From NCBI GenBank assembly GCA_023055505.1, contig JALIRH010000001.1, positions 8,186,467 to 8,250,466 of the forward strand: a stretch of 64,000 nucleotides of DNA. The letters run 5' to 3'. Position 1 is the stretch's first letter. Each line of letters begins with the position of its first letter. Positions 13,970 through 28,076 of this stretch are shown here, in pieces. The notes under the pieces are model-generated. The model had not been told where the DNA came from, made no database searches, and saw nothing but the letters and a program-made list of their open reading frames with translations. The position numbers were made by a program, and so were the translations under genes. Source of the DNA: Callipepla californica brunnescens. Taxonomy: Eukaryota; Chordata; Aves; Galliformes; Odontophoridae.

Positions 13970-16900
13970 TTTCAAAGAAGACTGCCTGAAAAAACCATAT
14001 GATAATCAAAGCCATATTCTCATTCGAAAATTTGACACTTATTACAGTTCCCGCAGAAGTCACTTGTTTTGTTTTGTTTCTCCATCTTTACACGTTCTCT
14101 GTAGTCTGAAATTGACTGTAGGTTTGTTGGGCTTTGAAATGGGATCAATTACCTGTCCTGTGCAGTGGTTTAATAAGCAACAGTCAAGGTGTCTGTTGCA
14201 GTCCACTGTCATGAGAGTCCCCACTGGTAACTGTAAGTATGAAGGTAATTCTCCCATACAGTCTAGTAACAAATATTTAAATGTAAAACAGTTTGGTAGC
14301 ATTATTTGATTTGACGTAGGTTCATGTACATTAGTTGTTTAGCTGACAGCCTCTGACTGGTGGGCTCCAGAGAGAGACTGGAACAAGAATGTCTTGAATG
14401 TCTTGAAGAATATTTCAGCCACAAGAAGAATTTCTTCTACTAACTAAGGTCTGTTTCCTTTCAGTTGACAGCATAGATGTGTGACTTATCAGAGACTATT
14501 CTTCAAGAACCATACAAATGAAAGATTCTCTCACATTTTGATCCATAACTGAGGAAAACAAACAAAAAAGATTTATTATTATTATTCATTATTACTAGTC
14601 ACTGGTATTTCCTCCAGTCATGAAGTCTCATGTGCTTTCTGCTTAAAACATTATTTAGAATGGATGTAACAGGGAATATGATTAGGCAAAATGTTTCTAC
14701 AGAAGATCTTATACTCCTCAATATATATATACTAGATTTAAAGTTTCAAATCTATTTGCTTTGTACAGCACTTACTATCCTATGATTTTGGGGTATGGGA
14801 ATTTTTCATTTTTAAAGACGAATAGGAATATTTTCTAGGGTTTTTTGTTTGTTTGATTTTTGTTTTTAATAAATTAAGCTATAAAACCAATTAGATAACA
14901 CATAGCTCTCTTCTAATCCTTATGAGTAGCACTTTACAAATATTAGCTAAAAAAATTCTCTAGTATCATTGCATAACACGTAAGAGTTATTTCCATTTTA
15001 CTAGCCAAGAAACAGCTAAAGAGGCAAAGAATTTATTTTCCCTGCACATCACCCCTGTAAAAAAACAATAAATAAAATTGAATTTACACATGACTTTTTC
15101 CATTCAGTAAATATCATGCATGGGTTTTTTATTGTATCTATTAATTAGATCTTGCTATTAACACAACGAGGAAAAAAATATTAATCTAATGCCTGAAGTA
15201 TAAGTATAGTTTGATCAAATTGTTCATATTCACACATTTTCAATACAGGAAGCCATAAAAATTTCCCTAAATGGATTTTACAAAGCTTCAGATACTTTTA
15301 CATCATTCAAAAATAAGCTTACTCTGAGATTTTTTCGGCAGTTCGCGACTCATTATGGAGTAATGTAAAATATGTTAACAAGAACACACAATAACAATAA
15401 TTATGAAGTACAGTTGGTAAGTGCAAAATATTTTATAAAGTATATGATGAATAGGCACGTGTATATGTACATACATGCCTACCTACAAATGCACCCTTAA
15501 AATATGTTCATTAATAATAGGAACTGATGTTCTGCCTCTGATGTCAGCTGGATTCTGACTATTGTCTTCCATGAAGTCAGGATTTTACCATTATTCTTTA
15601 TATTTACATGCATTTTATTTCTTAATTCATTTGTCAACCTGCCAATAGCTCTGCTAGTTACACTCTATTTTGGTTTCTCTTCTTTCTTACATTGGCCTTC
15701 AGGACCCCATGGGATGTGTACAGTTCTTATTGAAGTAAAGTGTGCTTCTGCAATTTTAGTTGCACAGTGATTCAGGTGAACAGTTTTTGCTTACAGGTGT
15801 CTTCCAGAGCCCAAGGAGTTAAGTATAGGAATAGGAAGGGGAGGGGAAACATATTCTATGATGAAGAGGATGCTCCTGTCCGGCCTACTGTCCTACATTG
15901 CTAGTGATAACAATCAGTGTTACATGACAAGTACAGAGTTAGCAACCTCATGGAGGTTGAGAACACAGACAATAGGCAGTAAATTATTAGAGTGAAGCAT
16001 AACTATGAAGCCTTGGAGTTAAGTTTTCAAGTGGACCATATGATCAACAGGAGAAGAACAAGCAAAACATGAACACTAGTGAGATTTTTCACTTTAAAAT
16101 CAGAAATTAACTGAACTTTCTAACTTACAGGCCTAGGGTGAAAAAACAATGAGAATGACAATGAAAAAAACACATGAAGCGTTTACAATTTGTACTTCAA
16201 TGTCTTTAGTAGACAAAATTCCTTCTAAATCCAGTGGACAATTTGCAGTATCCCTCAAATTTCAATCACACTGCAGTCTACATCCTCAAATGATCAAAAA
16301 ATGAACACCAGTTTCTGAAAATTAGCTTCTGCTATTTCTGCTCTATTGGTCATAATGCCATTTTCCATTATTCCTGGAAGTCCTAGCATTAGAATAGACC
16401 ATTAAAACCAGTGCTTTAAGTCTCTGAGCTTGATTGCGGTTACAGTAAAAAGCAATATTGGGAAATTGACTGGAATAGATTGCTATGAGAGCCTTTTTCT
16501 GGTTATCTCAAGTGGATTAAGTTAAATTTGAAAGAGGGACAGAGGAAGCACTCTACAGAATAAGAGTTCCTGCATAGGGAGCTCCTTCAAATAGCCACTG
16601 CACTTAAAAATTGGCACTGTTTTATTATGAAATAACTTCTCAATGTAGACATGCCTAAGTTTCTTTCATAGCTCTGTTAACATGAAGAATCCTTAAAGTG
16701 GGTGAGAATGTGATTAAATTTAGCACCCACATTCTATTATAATTTACACCCACTTTCAGGCTTCCTTACATTGCTGGAAAGGTGAAAAGAGGTCCTTGTA
16801 TCATTCTCAAGCTATTTTATTTGTAATTTATTCTGCCTACAACAGTGCTTCTCTAACAGCAAGCAGTGTAATGTTAGAATAAGCTCTTCCAGTCTGTATG

Positions 16901-17100
16901 GCTGGGGTTTTCATTGATGCTTTTTTTTTCCTCCCCAACTTGTTGACTTTTTTTTTGGTGTTAGGAAAGGACTTTGTTATTTTAGCACAGATATTTCATG
17001 GAGGGAGTGGGATGGAAAAATCCTTTTCACCTGCAGGTGCTGCTGATCCCTAACTGGGAATCCCTGCTCTAAAATGGTTCACGCTGTTATTACTGCCTGC

Positions 17101-17114
17101 GTTACCATAGCAAT
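17101..17114 (+). promoter_or_regulatory. X-box-like (RFX) palindromic site
   Basis: GTTACCATAGCAAT fits the RFX X-box layout (GTNRCC, short spacer, RGYAAC) with one mismatch in the last base. It lies in unique DNA next to other candidate sites (CAGCTG, TAATTATC within 80 bases). A 14-base match is suggestive only; no gene or promoter is visible nearby. Confidence 0.3.
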
Positions 17115-18484
17115 GTGAACTCTGTTTGATATGAACATACTTCCCTGCAATTACTACAGCTGATGAGCACAGTAATTATCATAGCTTCCTAAGGTGCACT
17201 TAAAATAGCAAGGGAAAGGGAATGCATTCTTGCAATATAGGGTACACTCTTCACTGGCTGTCCTGAAAATTCCCTCTCAGTGGGAAAGTTCAGTTTGTCT
17301 TCTGTGGTTACAGACGAGTTATTTAAAATTTTTCAGGATAAAGGTTATACTGGGACAAGATACAGCAATAAGGACAGAAGAAATGTGGTTACTGTAACAC
17401 AGAATGATTTATCATCATTGCTTAAATCATCTTAACATTACTAGTTCTACGTTCATTCAGAAATGGCAGAATAGACCTGGGAGCAATACAAACTCATCTC
17501 ACACAGTGGAATAACTTAACTGGGACTGTTCCAATAGCAGAAAAAGTAGAACCTGCATTACAACAACCAAAAATGTTGCTACTATACTGAAATATAGGAA
17601 CTGTTAAAAGAGGCAAATTTTAGGTGTGTTGTTCCTTCATAGCCACACGGCAAAACCAAACAAAAAACAATCTTCAGGAAGCCCCAAAGCCCTTATACAG
17701 TTGTGTTCTTTATGTCAGAGGACAGTATGTTTTCAGTATCAGTTCAGAAAACCCCTGGGACTATTCATTTATAGCTAATAGATTTCTTCTTTAAATGTAT
17801 ACTTAAATTTTCAAGCTGCAATGATGAATTAATTGAAGAAGAGATTATTTTCAGTGAAGATGATATTTAATAGGAGATGATACATTGCTGGAGACCTGCT
17901 TATTCAAACTGAACATATGAAATTGTTTACAACCTATATGTGATGTAATGAAACACTGCAGGCTTTCCTGGTTGGTGAACTGTCATCCAGAGAAGCAGGT
18001 AGACCAGCTGTTAATGATAAGTAGAGTACTCAGCTCCAGTACCCTGCTGAAGAAGATGTGTGCTAGACACATCAAGGATGTAAATTATGAGTGTTTATTA
18101 AGTCAAGATTAAGCAGATTTAGCTGTCAGGTTAGTAATCAACCTGTAACTGAAGAAAACAGACGTGTAGAAGTGACACATTGAGAACTGCTTGGGAAGTG
18201 AAGGGAAAAATCTGAGAGTGTTGATGATACAGCTAACCATAGTTACAAATGCCTTACTTCAAATGTCTTCTCATCCAGATAGATATGATTTCTGGAGCCA
18301 GTCTTCAGTATCGTGCAGTTGATGAAAATGCTAATATTTTTTGAATGGTCATCATAGGAATATTTTTATAAAAAGAATTTCAAAACTCACCATTTGCAGT
18401 TTTTCTTCGTTCCATGATCCAATAGTGCATCTATTGACAGAACTCTTTAGCCATAAATGTATAGAATAAAGTGGCCATAAGGAG

Positions 18485-18571
18485 GTACTGAGATACCATG
18501 GGTACTGAGATATCAATTAACAGTACTTCATGAGAGAGTACTGAGATAACAGTTTTGCACTCAGTGCAAAA
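18485..18571. repeat. Three copies of GTACTGAGATA plus a perfect 19-base palindrome
   Basis: The 11-mer GTACTGAGATA occurs at 18485-18495, 18502-18512 and 18538-18548. Directly after it, TTTTGCACT (18553-18561), one C, then AGTGCAAAA (18563-18571) form a perfect inverted repeat. I know no family for this arrangement. Confidence 0.7.
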
Positions 18572-18927
18572 TGCTGGATGAAAAAAACATGGTGATGATC
18601 CTTCATTCAATGACAAGATAAAAATTTATGTCTAATTTTTTATCGAATGCTCTACTTTGTCTCAATTTTCTTTTAAAACACAAGTAAGGATCTCAAAATA
18701 GATGTAATAATGAAAGTAGACATTTTAAGGACAGAAATCAGAAGATATGGTGCATATATTTTATTTTTTAACTATCTCCTAAAATCATGTTTTATGCACT
18801 CAGATTTCACAACACAAAGCTAAAATGAATGCTGTTTCCAATTATAGCTGGCTAACAGGGAAACAGTGGAGCAGTCTTTCTGACAATAACTCTTACTTTA
18901 AGTAATACTCTTATTAGAGATAGTAGA

Positions 18928-19598
18928 ACAGGACTGTGGAGAAGGACTTAGGGGTCCTGGTGGACGAGAAGCTGTACATGAGCCAGCAGTGTGTGCTTGC
19001 AACCCAGAAAGGACAACTATATCCTGTGCTGCATTAAAAAAGGAGTGGCCAGCAGGGAGAAGGAAGTGGTTGTCCCCCTCTACTCAGCTCTTGTGAGACT
19101 CCATCTGGAGTACTGCGCCCAGGCCTGGGGATCCCAGCGCAAGAAAGATGCACAGCTCTTGGAATGGGTCTGGAGGAGGGCTACTAAGATGATCAGAGGT
19201 CTGGTGGACCTCCCTATGAAGAAAGGTTGAGGGAACTGGGCTTGTTTAGCTTGGAGAAGAAAAGGCACCAGGGAGACCTCATTGTGATATTCCAGTACTT
19301 GAAGGGAACATATAAACAGGAGAGGGAATGATTGTTTACATGGATTGATAGTGATAGGACAAAGGGGAATGGTTTTAAACTAAGACAGGAGATTCAGGTT
19401 AGATGTTAGGAGGAAGTTTTTTACTCAGAGGATGGTGATGCTCTGGATGCCCCATCCCTGGAGGCATATAAGGCAAGGTTGGATGTGGCTCTGGGCAGCC
19501 TGGTCTAGTAGCTGGTGACCCTGCCCATGGCAGGGGTATTGAAACTAGATGATCTTTGGAGTCCTTTTCAACCCAGGCCATTCTACTCTACGATTCTA
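18928..19598 (+). mobile_element. CR1 LINE, 5'-truncated forward copy
   Basis: The copy starts in the region after the reverse transcriptase, coding for the segment that reads LGVLVDEKL..MSQQC in intact CR1. It keeps the pieces CCIKKGVASREKEVVVPLYSA and EYCAQAWGSQ (about 19040-19145) and ends in the 3' UTR (GAAACTAGATGATCTTTGG) with ATTCTACT/ACGATTCT octamers. Frameshifts and an in-frame TGA near 19228 break it, so no product is expected. It closely matches the tail of the long element at 44.2-44.8 kb, so the two probably belong to related subfamilies. Confidence 0.93.
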
Positions 19599-22500
19599 GT
19601 ATACTTGCCTTTCAGGGTTTATTTTAGGACTCATTGAGTGTGAGAAAATGGTAGTAACTGTTGTTATAAGATAGAAAGAGTGAAGTCTATGCTGAAATAG
19701 ACTTACTCTTCTTTACACTCATTTATAAGTACTAAGAAATGAGCAAACATTTTTTTTTTTAAGTTAGTATAGTTACAAGAATGTATCCAAACTAACACAA
19801 AAAGGAAATGTATGCTTTGCAGCTTGAGGGCTGGTGGAAAGACAGGCTATCTACACCTCTGTTTCACTGTAGACCAATGCAGTTGTTTTTCTTTCCCATC
19901 CTACTCTAAGCAAATTTAAATAAACCAGCAGTAGGTAGTGGTTGTCTGGTTAGGGAACCAAAGAGCAGGAATCTCCTATTTCAAGATGTTTTATGGAATT
20001 TCTGATGACAATGCAATTATTTGCTCCCTAATTTGTTTATGTTTTCAGGAAGTATAATTAGAAAAGAGCTTCATAATTTTGGAATTTCTTTATAGATTTT
20101 AATAGACATAATCTGTCAATAATTGCAGTCAATGAATGTGACTGACAAACCACTCTTGCACCACAACTTCCATAGGATTCTAGTATCTATTGAAACATGC
20201 TGATGCATACATAATCTCGTGTTCCAGCACAGACATTATTTTCTGAATATTGCTTTGAACTGCTTTTGCTCTGCTCTTTTTGACAACTCTTTGTGTTGAT
20301 ATATGTATTATTAGAGAGATATTCTGTAGTACACTGTTGATTGTTCATCAGACTTACTAAAAGGACTTCAATAATTTATACAGTTAAGTCATTTTCCATG
20401 CCTTCTGTTTTGATTTGGGATATCTTATGTCACTGTAGATTCACTGACTGAGAAATCATTTTTTGATGCGGAATGTAAGAATGTAAAATTCTGGTGAAAT
20501 TCTCTGGCTTATCTATGTGATTATACATGATACTTTTTCCTGCAGAATATCCATCCAGAATATCCGTGAGACATGACATTTAGATTTTCCACGTTCAAAA
20601 AATGCTATCTGAGCTTTTTTATTTGGTATGGCTTAAAGATGGGCTTTCTAAAGAGATGGACATTTGAATTTTTTTGTTTGTTTGTTTTAGCATTCTCTGA
20701 GTTTTCTAAAATCAAAATTCTTTCAGAACCAGCAATATCTGTTTTATGAGACTTTTATGTGTGTAGAATGTGGTGGAAGCACAGCAGTAGGGACCTTTAA
20801 AAAGGATTATGACAGCCACAATGTTTTCTATTTGACTGTTGAACAAGATGTCCACGCGCTGTTCAAACTAACTTGACCTTACACTGACACTTTGCAATGA
20901 GATTCCTGTGACAAAATGAACTCAGTAACGCCTTTAGAAAGAGCAGACAATAGTGGTCTTAACGTTGCCCAGTGCCTTGTCACTGACAGTGGCTAAAGTG
21001 TCAGTCCTCAGTATAAGTTCATCTGTCAAATTCCTTTACCCTTCATCCAACCTCTCTCTCCTCTTCTGCTCCACTATTTAGAGATTTCTATAATTTTACT
21101 TGTTTAATCGTATGAACCTATACCATTTAGTGGAGCCAAATGAAGACATCACCCTATATCTCTCAAGCTTATTCAGTTATGTCTCCCCAGCTTGACTGCT
21201 GTGTGTTTCAGAAACCTGAAAAATATGTATATTAATGTCCATTTAATTACAACATGCCTTCATCATATTCATCTAACTATGCCTTCAATTTACTTTTTAA
21301 ATCCCTCGGTAAAAGGCTTTATAGGATAGCCAAATCCCTCTCAAGTTTTGGGTTTTGGATGAAATGATGTGAAGGATTGAATAATTAAGGGGCCAAGGGC
21401 TACCCAGACATTCAAAAACTGGTGAATGGTATTGTTGTTCTGGCTCTTCCCTCTTAATCAGCATTGCCTGGAGTGGGTACCTGAAATCAGTTATTCAAAC
21501 AGTACAAAACTGAAAATCTTTGGTTTGTAAAGAAACCTTTGAACATCGTGAGCAAGTGACATGGCTAACCCCAGCATCTCAGCTGTGCTCAGACCAGAGT
21601 GGAGGGTAATTTGTTACTGAATGAAGAATTTTGGAAAGATATACAGCTGAGGTGATAGGAGCCATCTGAAAGTTTGTTGAGAAAGTTTATTATTAGTAAG
21701 AACAATGATAATTACAGAAAGTTACTAGTAGTTGCAAGGCTTCTGTTAAGAAACAGATGACCGTCAAAAACCTACTCAAGATAATGGAAATGCCTTCAAT
21801 GGCTACAAGTGTATATGGTTTGGGTCTGTGAAGAGTCAAATACTTACCCAAACTGACTCTTCCTGTTATCCTGTAGTACACCAATGCTTCAGTGATCTCC
21901 TCTTTTAAAAGTAGGAAACAGTCAGGTTGCAATGCAGAAAAAAGTCTGATAACAAAATGTAAATACGAGTGGGGATTTTTCCAAGCGAGGAAGAACATTC
22001 TGTGTCATTTGTCACTTACAATAACTATGCTCACCTAAGAGCATACACTTCTAGTATTTATTGTATTTTGAGAACCAAACCTGTACAAAACTTCCTCTAA
22101 TACTTGGAAACTTCACTGTTGAGCAATGTTAGCATGCTTTTGTTTTTTGTGCAGTCATTGTGTCCTGTAGGCAAATATTACGGATGTTTTTTTAAATTAC
22201 TTTTGACAACATAAAGCCAGTTTCCTGATTTCAACAGGATTTCAGCTGAAGTGATTGCACCTTTCTTAAGTTGAATATTTGTTTAACTGAAATAAATGTT
22301 CTTTTTCAGAAGAGAGGGAAACTAAAAATAAATAAATACGAAATACTTTTGACATAGAGATTTTGTATTTTTCCTTTCTAATTTGGCTAGAGGGCAAGAA
22401 GATAAACCCTAACTTATTCCTTTAATAAAAGAGGTGAATGCTGAATATAGTTAGTCTAATTCACATGAATAAACAAGCAAACAAACCAAAAAATAAGTAA

Positions 22501-22608
22501 ATCTTAGCCATACCTTATTTTCCATACAGGAGCTAGGTAATCAGCTCTAAGATTAACCTGCTGAAAAATTATAGATGAGGAAAACAATGAGGAATTTTGT
22601 GGCCTTAT

Positions 22609-22629
22609 GTTTGTTTGTTTGTTTGTTTC
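22609..22629. repeat. (TTTG)n microsatellite
   Basis: Five perfect TTTG units. A short simple repeat of the same type (complement) as the CAAA runs at 9.2 and 58.8 kb. Confidence 0.85.
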
Positions 22630-25571
22630 TTATTAGCTTAAAATATTTTAAGGAAAAGTTTACATTGTTTGTTTGAATTTGGTTTTCTTGTTCTTTTACC
22701 CAGAAAATATCAAGAACATTGTGTTTTAATTTCTTGTTTTATTTAATGGTTCCATGTTTATAAGGTCTTGTAGACACAGTTTTCAAGAAAAGTTGTAAAG
22801 ATGCTTACTTTTAAAAACTTGAATCCCTTGACTGCACATTTTAATCAATAGGATGACTATTACAGAATATGTTTTCAGTTTGGGATCTAAGGACTTATCC
22901 AGATGGCAAAGGACTTTATTGTATAATAATGACCTCTGCTTGTATACTGTGTTAGGTTTTGCATTAAATAAATACTAAAATTAACAAAGAAAAGCAAGTT
23001 CAAACTATATGAATAAAAAATTTGCTTTTGCTATTTGCTTTTAATAATTTTTTATTTTAAAAGTAATGAAGAAGCAGATCTCTTATCCATAGAGTTTTTC
23101 AGAAAAAAAGATTACTTGAATTTCTAGCTCAGAGAAATGAATATGAACAAAAGTAGGGTGTTCAGGGTAGAAGCTGACTCATGGTCTAAAAAATAAGAGG
23201 ATAAGAGCCCAACTTTTATTTCAATTTCCAGATTTTCTTAACACTTTAAACTCAGAAATGAAACAAAATAAAATGGAAAGTATTAGTTAATTCACAATTT
23301 AGTACAGTAGTGCTGGCTTATTTTTGTGTATTTAAGTAAACATACCATTTTTTTCATTTAAATTATTTGATGAAATGTTATACAAGTTCCATGTCTGTAA
23401 AATGTGTAATACAACATTATTATCGGTGTTAGATATTACATCTACTAGAGATTTCAGTTTGCAGTTTATGATATAGAATGAATATATAACTGTAAAACAC
23501 TAACGTTTTAATAATATTACTCAGTGAACTACATTAATATATTTGATTTTCATGTCTGAAATTATTTTTAAATGAATCTATTGATTTACTGAGTGCTGAT
23601 TACTTCTGTCTATTTTCTGAGTCTTTTTCCTCATACTGAAGGGAGAAATTGTAAGTACTGAAGGAAAAGGAGGAGTACTGTCAAAACCTAGCTTTAGACC
23701 GGAATGCTTGATTTCCTAGGATCCCTCTGTGGTCAGTGAAGAAATATAGTCCTGTCTTCTCAGAGCCTATGTCTTTGACTAACTGAAGGCAGCCATCAGG
23801 ATGTGACACTGTTTCCCTTTATCTTGCCTATGGCTGTCTTGCTGCCATCCTGTCTGTGGTGACACACTCAATTTGTTACATGCAATTGTGAGTTCAGTCA
23901 GATCAGTTCACTGATCCAACTACCACCACCACCACAATAAAACATCAACAAAGAAGAAAAAAAATGTTTTAAATCAGTTCAGTACTGCAACACTGAGCAG
24001 GTGCTAAATCCAGGATGTGGGGGCAAACTTCTTGCTTTTGATTGCAGGTTGTTGCTGACAACTAGATCAGATTAACCATACTGCGAAAATGTCTCTTCAC
24101 TTACAGTCCAATTCCCTTACAGAAGTATAACATCTCTTCTGAGAGATGCTGGCAAAATTATCTTCAGTAGACTAAATTACTTAAGTGCAGTAAAATACAG
24201 AGATACATATAATTGTACACATGGAAGGCTTGCATATCTGCATTCAACAATAGATCGAATTACCTTTGAGAATGAAAAAAACTCAAACAAGAATCATTAC
24301 TGCTTAGAAGAATCTATCTTTATTAATCAAACTCTGATTAATAGATACTCTCCAGAAAGAATAAAAAAATGCTGGCTAGTAGCCTGGAGCATTCTTCCTG
24401 GCTTTTTTTTTTCTTCTTTTTTTTAACCACCATCAGAGGATGTCTCTGATTGCCCATGCAGAAAAGAAAGAAAAATGCAGTGAGGGTTTAGTGTGTCCAG
24501 ATGCTGAAACAGGAGAGACACAGATGTATCTGTCTGTGCAGCTAGGACAGATAATGACTGAACAAAGCTCTGGAATGAGTAGGGAGAAAAGAGTAGAAAA
24601 CAGTTAGACCTGCAAAAGAGAAGAACAAGAAGAGATATGTACATAATATTTTATGAACATAAAATAAAATGCAGTCAAAGAAAAAAAGCCATATATATTC
24701 ACATATATTTGTAAATATGCACAAATAATGGAATATATAGTAGATAGGTGCATGCATATATACATATTTCATATATGGAGGAAAAAAGAGAGAAAACAAA
24801 AATACAAAATAAATTTCAAGTCAATAATGTCTTTCAATTACTTTTCCATGTAACATTCAGTCTTAGAGGTCAAGCTTATCCAGTCAAAATAGTCTACTGC
24901 TTCCCACGTCGTTGCTCTGATATATTTTGCATCATTCAAATTTTTTGCTTCTTAGATATTTTATTCAATTAGAGATTTATTTTGGTCTATCTGGAGTAGT
25001 AAATCATAGCATTCTGAGACTGATGAATTATTTCTGAACATTCCAGAATGTTTATTATAATTGTCTCTTTTCTATTTTGAATTGTAGCCATTTTTGAAAT
25101 AATTTTCTGTTTTGGATCTTTATAAAACCATGACAGAAAGCAATGTAATCTTAACTAATTTGTTCAAAAGAAGTTCACGTTAACTTTCTCATTTCATGTG
25201 GATTTATATTCCCCAAGTTTTTCTTTGAGTACTGAGTTCAAACAAACCAAAAATTCAAAGGAAAACTCCACCCATATCATTGAATTTTGTCTGGAAAACT
25301 TTTTTTTCCCCTTTGAGTCATAACCAGAATAATAATGAGTAACAACTGGTTTCCACCCAAACAGTGAATGACCCATTTCTGCTGAAGCTTGAACCTTCTC
25401 TATCTGTGAACGCTGCAAATCTTGGTGACAGTTTTGGTAGAGCAGATTTAAATTTCAAATTTGCTATGCAAGATTGATTCAATTCAATTTCTTTTTCAGC
25501 TGTAACCTGCATATAGTGGGGTTGCCCTGATTTACATGCTATTTATTTCTTTATTTACATAGGAAGGATGA

Positions 25572-25578
25572 GTTCTTT

Positions 25579-25610
<32 letters not shown>

Positions 25611-25616
25611 TTTCCC
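25572..25616. repeat. T-rich low-complexity tract
   Basis: About 45 bases almost wholly T with isolated C residues, ending in CCC. No retrocopy or exon is recognisable on either side. Confidence 0.85.
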
Positions 25617-27014
25617 AATATTTTTCTGCATGGTAGGATTTCATCATCAAGTTAAGATTACCAAGTATGGCTTCTTTCACAGTTCACTGCCAAAGGAAAT
25701 ATTTACAAGTGTAACTGGGTGAAGAGAGACTCTATGACTGCTACAAATTTATTGCTGGCTACACAATGCACAAATGTGTCATGATTCTTAGTGGTGCCAT
25801 GCCTAATTTAGATGAAATGTAAACCTTTGTATAGACAGTGCTCTGACATCCCAGTAAAATCTGCAGAAAGTCCAATTACTGTGATAGAAAAAATATGATC
25901 TCATTCAAGGATCAAAATATTATCACTAACTTGCCAAAAGTCTTTGTGGTAGGCAGAATTGAAAGTCAGTCATCCCTCTAAGAATGTCTCATCCAGCACT
26001 TTGTTTACTTTTGTTTTGAGAACATTTTTGACAAATCCATGCTGTGTGGATATTTAAACTTCTGAAGGCTTTGTATGCATTTCTCTGGGAAGTAAATATT
26101 TATAATAATAATTTGATGTCTATATATTATCCAGAAATCTAATTTTTGAGACTTTTTTCTTTAGCTTCACTATTTGGGCTGTTGTCAGTGTTGGTTTATT
26201 TGTATTTCATGAAATTTCCTCCCTTTTATGCATTTAGACATTAGTTAGTTAAGATCACTGAGTCTTTTCACACAACCATCCAGGCTTCTAAGTAAGTTTT
26301 ATTTTCGCTATCTGTATACACTTCATGCATGTACTGATTTTTCAGTTATTTAGTGAGTTTCCATCTCCAAAAAGGACAGTATTTATTAAGTAATAATTTA
26401 CTCAAGATAAACTTTGGTTCTAAACTTTGGTTGACATAAAAATTTAAATTAATGGAAAGAAATGGACTTCTGAATTAATATTTTTTATTATTAATACAAA
26501 TATATTTTTAAGTAATAAAATAGCATTAAGTATAGTACATGCTTCCACTAAATAAAGAATGAGGTTTTAGTAACACATATTGAGCTTCATCCCTAGAAAG
26601 GCCAAACTCTTCAAAGGAACAGCCTCTCTGTGTAGACTTGGAACAGAGTAAGCCAACTGTCTTGCCTTTGTAGGCCTCCTAAATTCCAATTTAGGCTTCT
26701 GAAGACTGTGATTGTATTCTTTTCCTTGTGACAAAAGGTGCCACATACAGAAACACTGGACTTGCTTTAGTGCATGTATACATGCACATACATTTTTGAA
26801 GGTAGTTCTTCAAACTGCTTGTGCCTAAACAGTTTCTGGAAAAAAAACATCCGGAGAGAGTTTTCTATTACTAGAACAGTTTGTTGAATTTATTCTTCTT
26901 TCTTTCTTTCTGAACAGCTCTTCAATCACTTAAAAGAAGATGAAAATATGACAGATTTATTATTCTGAAGATAGCAACTTGTTTTTCGTCACCATCTTTA
27001 TTTGGTCCGTTGGT

Positions 27015-27085
27015 CACAGAATCACAGAATTGTAGGTGTTGGAAGGGACCACTAGAGACCATTGAGTCCAAATCCCCAAAGGTCC
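27015..27085 (-). mobile_element. CR1 LINE 3' end fragment, reverse
   Basis: CACAGAATCACAGAATTG followed by TTGGAAGGGACC and GAGTCCAAAT is the reverse complement of the CR1 3' end, starting with its octamers. About 70 bases remain. It belongs to the same subgroup, by its TTGTAGG-type end, as the copies at 37.7 and 51.5 kb. Confidence 0.88.
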
Positions 27086-28039
27086 ATTCATTCCTTTGAG
27101 TCCATTGCAGCTCCTAAATACAATGCGAGAACAAAGTTTGAAATCTAGTTTTGTGATCTAAAACATCTGTTTTCCCAGGAAAACTATGTTAGAAATCAAA
27201 ATGTCAAAGCCAAACACTAAATATGCAGCTTGCTCCTAGCTGCTATCTGAGGAACATTAAGAAAAGAGAATGGGTAAATGGAAATACTGTAGCTGAAATA
27301 CACTGTCGTGTTCAGAGGAAGGTAATGTATCCCTATCTGTATGTATCTGTCTTTGTAGTGGACAGAAAGCTCTTTTATCCATGTTGCTTTTAGTTGATTA
27401 GTAAAAGAAATAAATATATATAGAGGTAAATAAATAAATAAAACACAAATTTCAGTGTCAGTGAACACAGATGTTTTCTTATGGTCTTCAGCAGTTATTC
27501 ACAGACTATTCTGAATCTAATGTGATATAATATTTATTGTCATTTTTATCTGTACTATCAATTTTAAATCAATCATAGTTATGTGCAAGTAAAAAATACC
27601 TTTTTTTTTTTTTGCAGGTTAAACAATTTTAAGCCCTTGAAGGGACAAAAATGAGACAGTTCATTTTCAACAAAGAGTCATTTTAATAACACAGAGGTTT
27701 GTACTTTTTTCAATTTTCCAAAATATTTACAACTCTCTAAATGAGAAGTAGTTCTTCCTTTTTGTAAAGTATTTTATCTACTTTTCTTCCTCCTCTTCCC
27801 CTCAGTTTTTTTGGGCTTCATTCTTCTTGCTGGAATTAAAAGGTCAGAAGACATATAAATCTTGGCTTCATATAAAAAAATAACTGATAGTTCAGTGTGT
27901 TCAGGGGACATTTGCAGCCTATGTGTAACAGAATTTATATCTTGTGTGAGAAATTAAATCCTTCGTTTTCTTTTTGTGAGATTTGTGTAAATCTTAAAAT
28001 ATTTCAAATTGGGAAGTTCTGGAAGAGCAATTTCATGTT

Positions 28040-28040
<1 letters not shown>

Positions 28041-28076
<36 letters not shown>
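28041..28076. repeat. Uninterrupted run of 36 T
   Basis: Thirty-six T residues between GTTG and CCATAG. No poly(A)-tailed retrocopy is recognisable on the reverse strand next to it. Its length makes it a likely site of slippage and of sequencing error. Confidence 0.95.

Larger units (their letters stand above)
13970..18927. other. Unique AT-rich non-coding DNA
   Basis: Nearly 5 kb with no recognised gene and very few frames above 60 codons. It contains a short TTA repeat near 14571-14590, an X-box-like site at 17101 and a small inverted and direct repeat cluster at 18485-18571. The dearth of repeats and the motif-rich patch at 17.03-17.23 kb are compatible with constrained non-coding DNA, which I cannot test here. 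Confidence 0.55.
19599..27014. other. Unique AT-rich non-coding DNA
   Basis: Over 7 kb with no gene recognised. The longest frame (21693-21998, reverse, 101 codons) has no known motif. 22.1-23.6 kb is especially AT-rich and poor in repeats. A GTTTG repeat, a T-rich tract and an ACC run near 23922 are the only simple repeats of note. Confidence 0.55.

Noticed and set aside
27601..27625. T run followed by GCAG, resembling a splice acceptor
   Set aside because: No open exon with a donor site and no protein similarity follows; T runs are common in this window.
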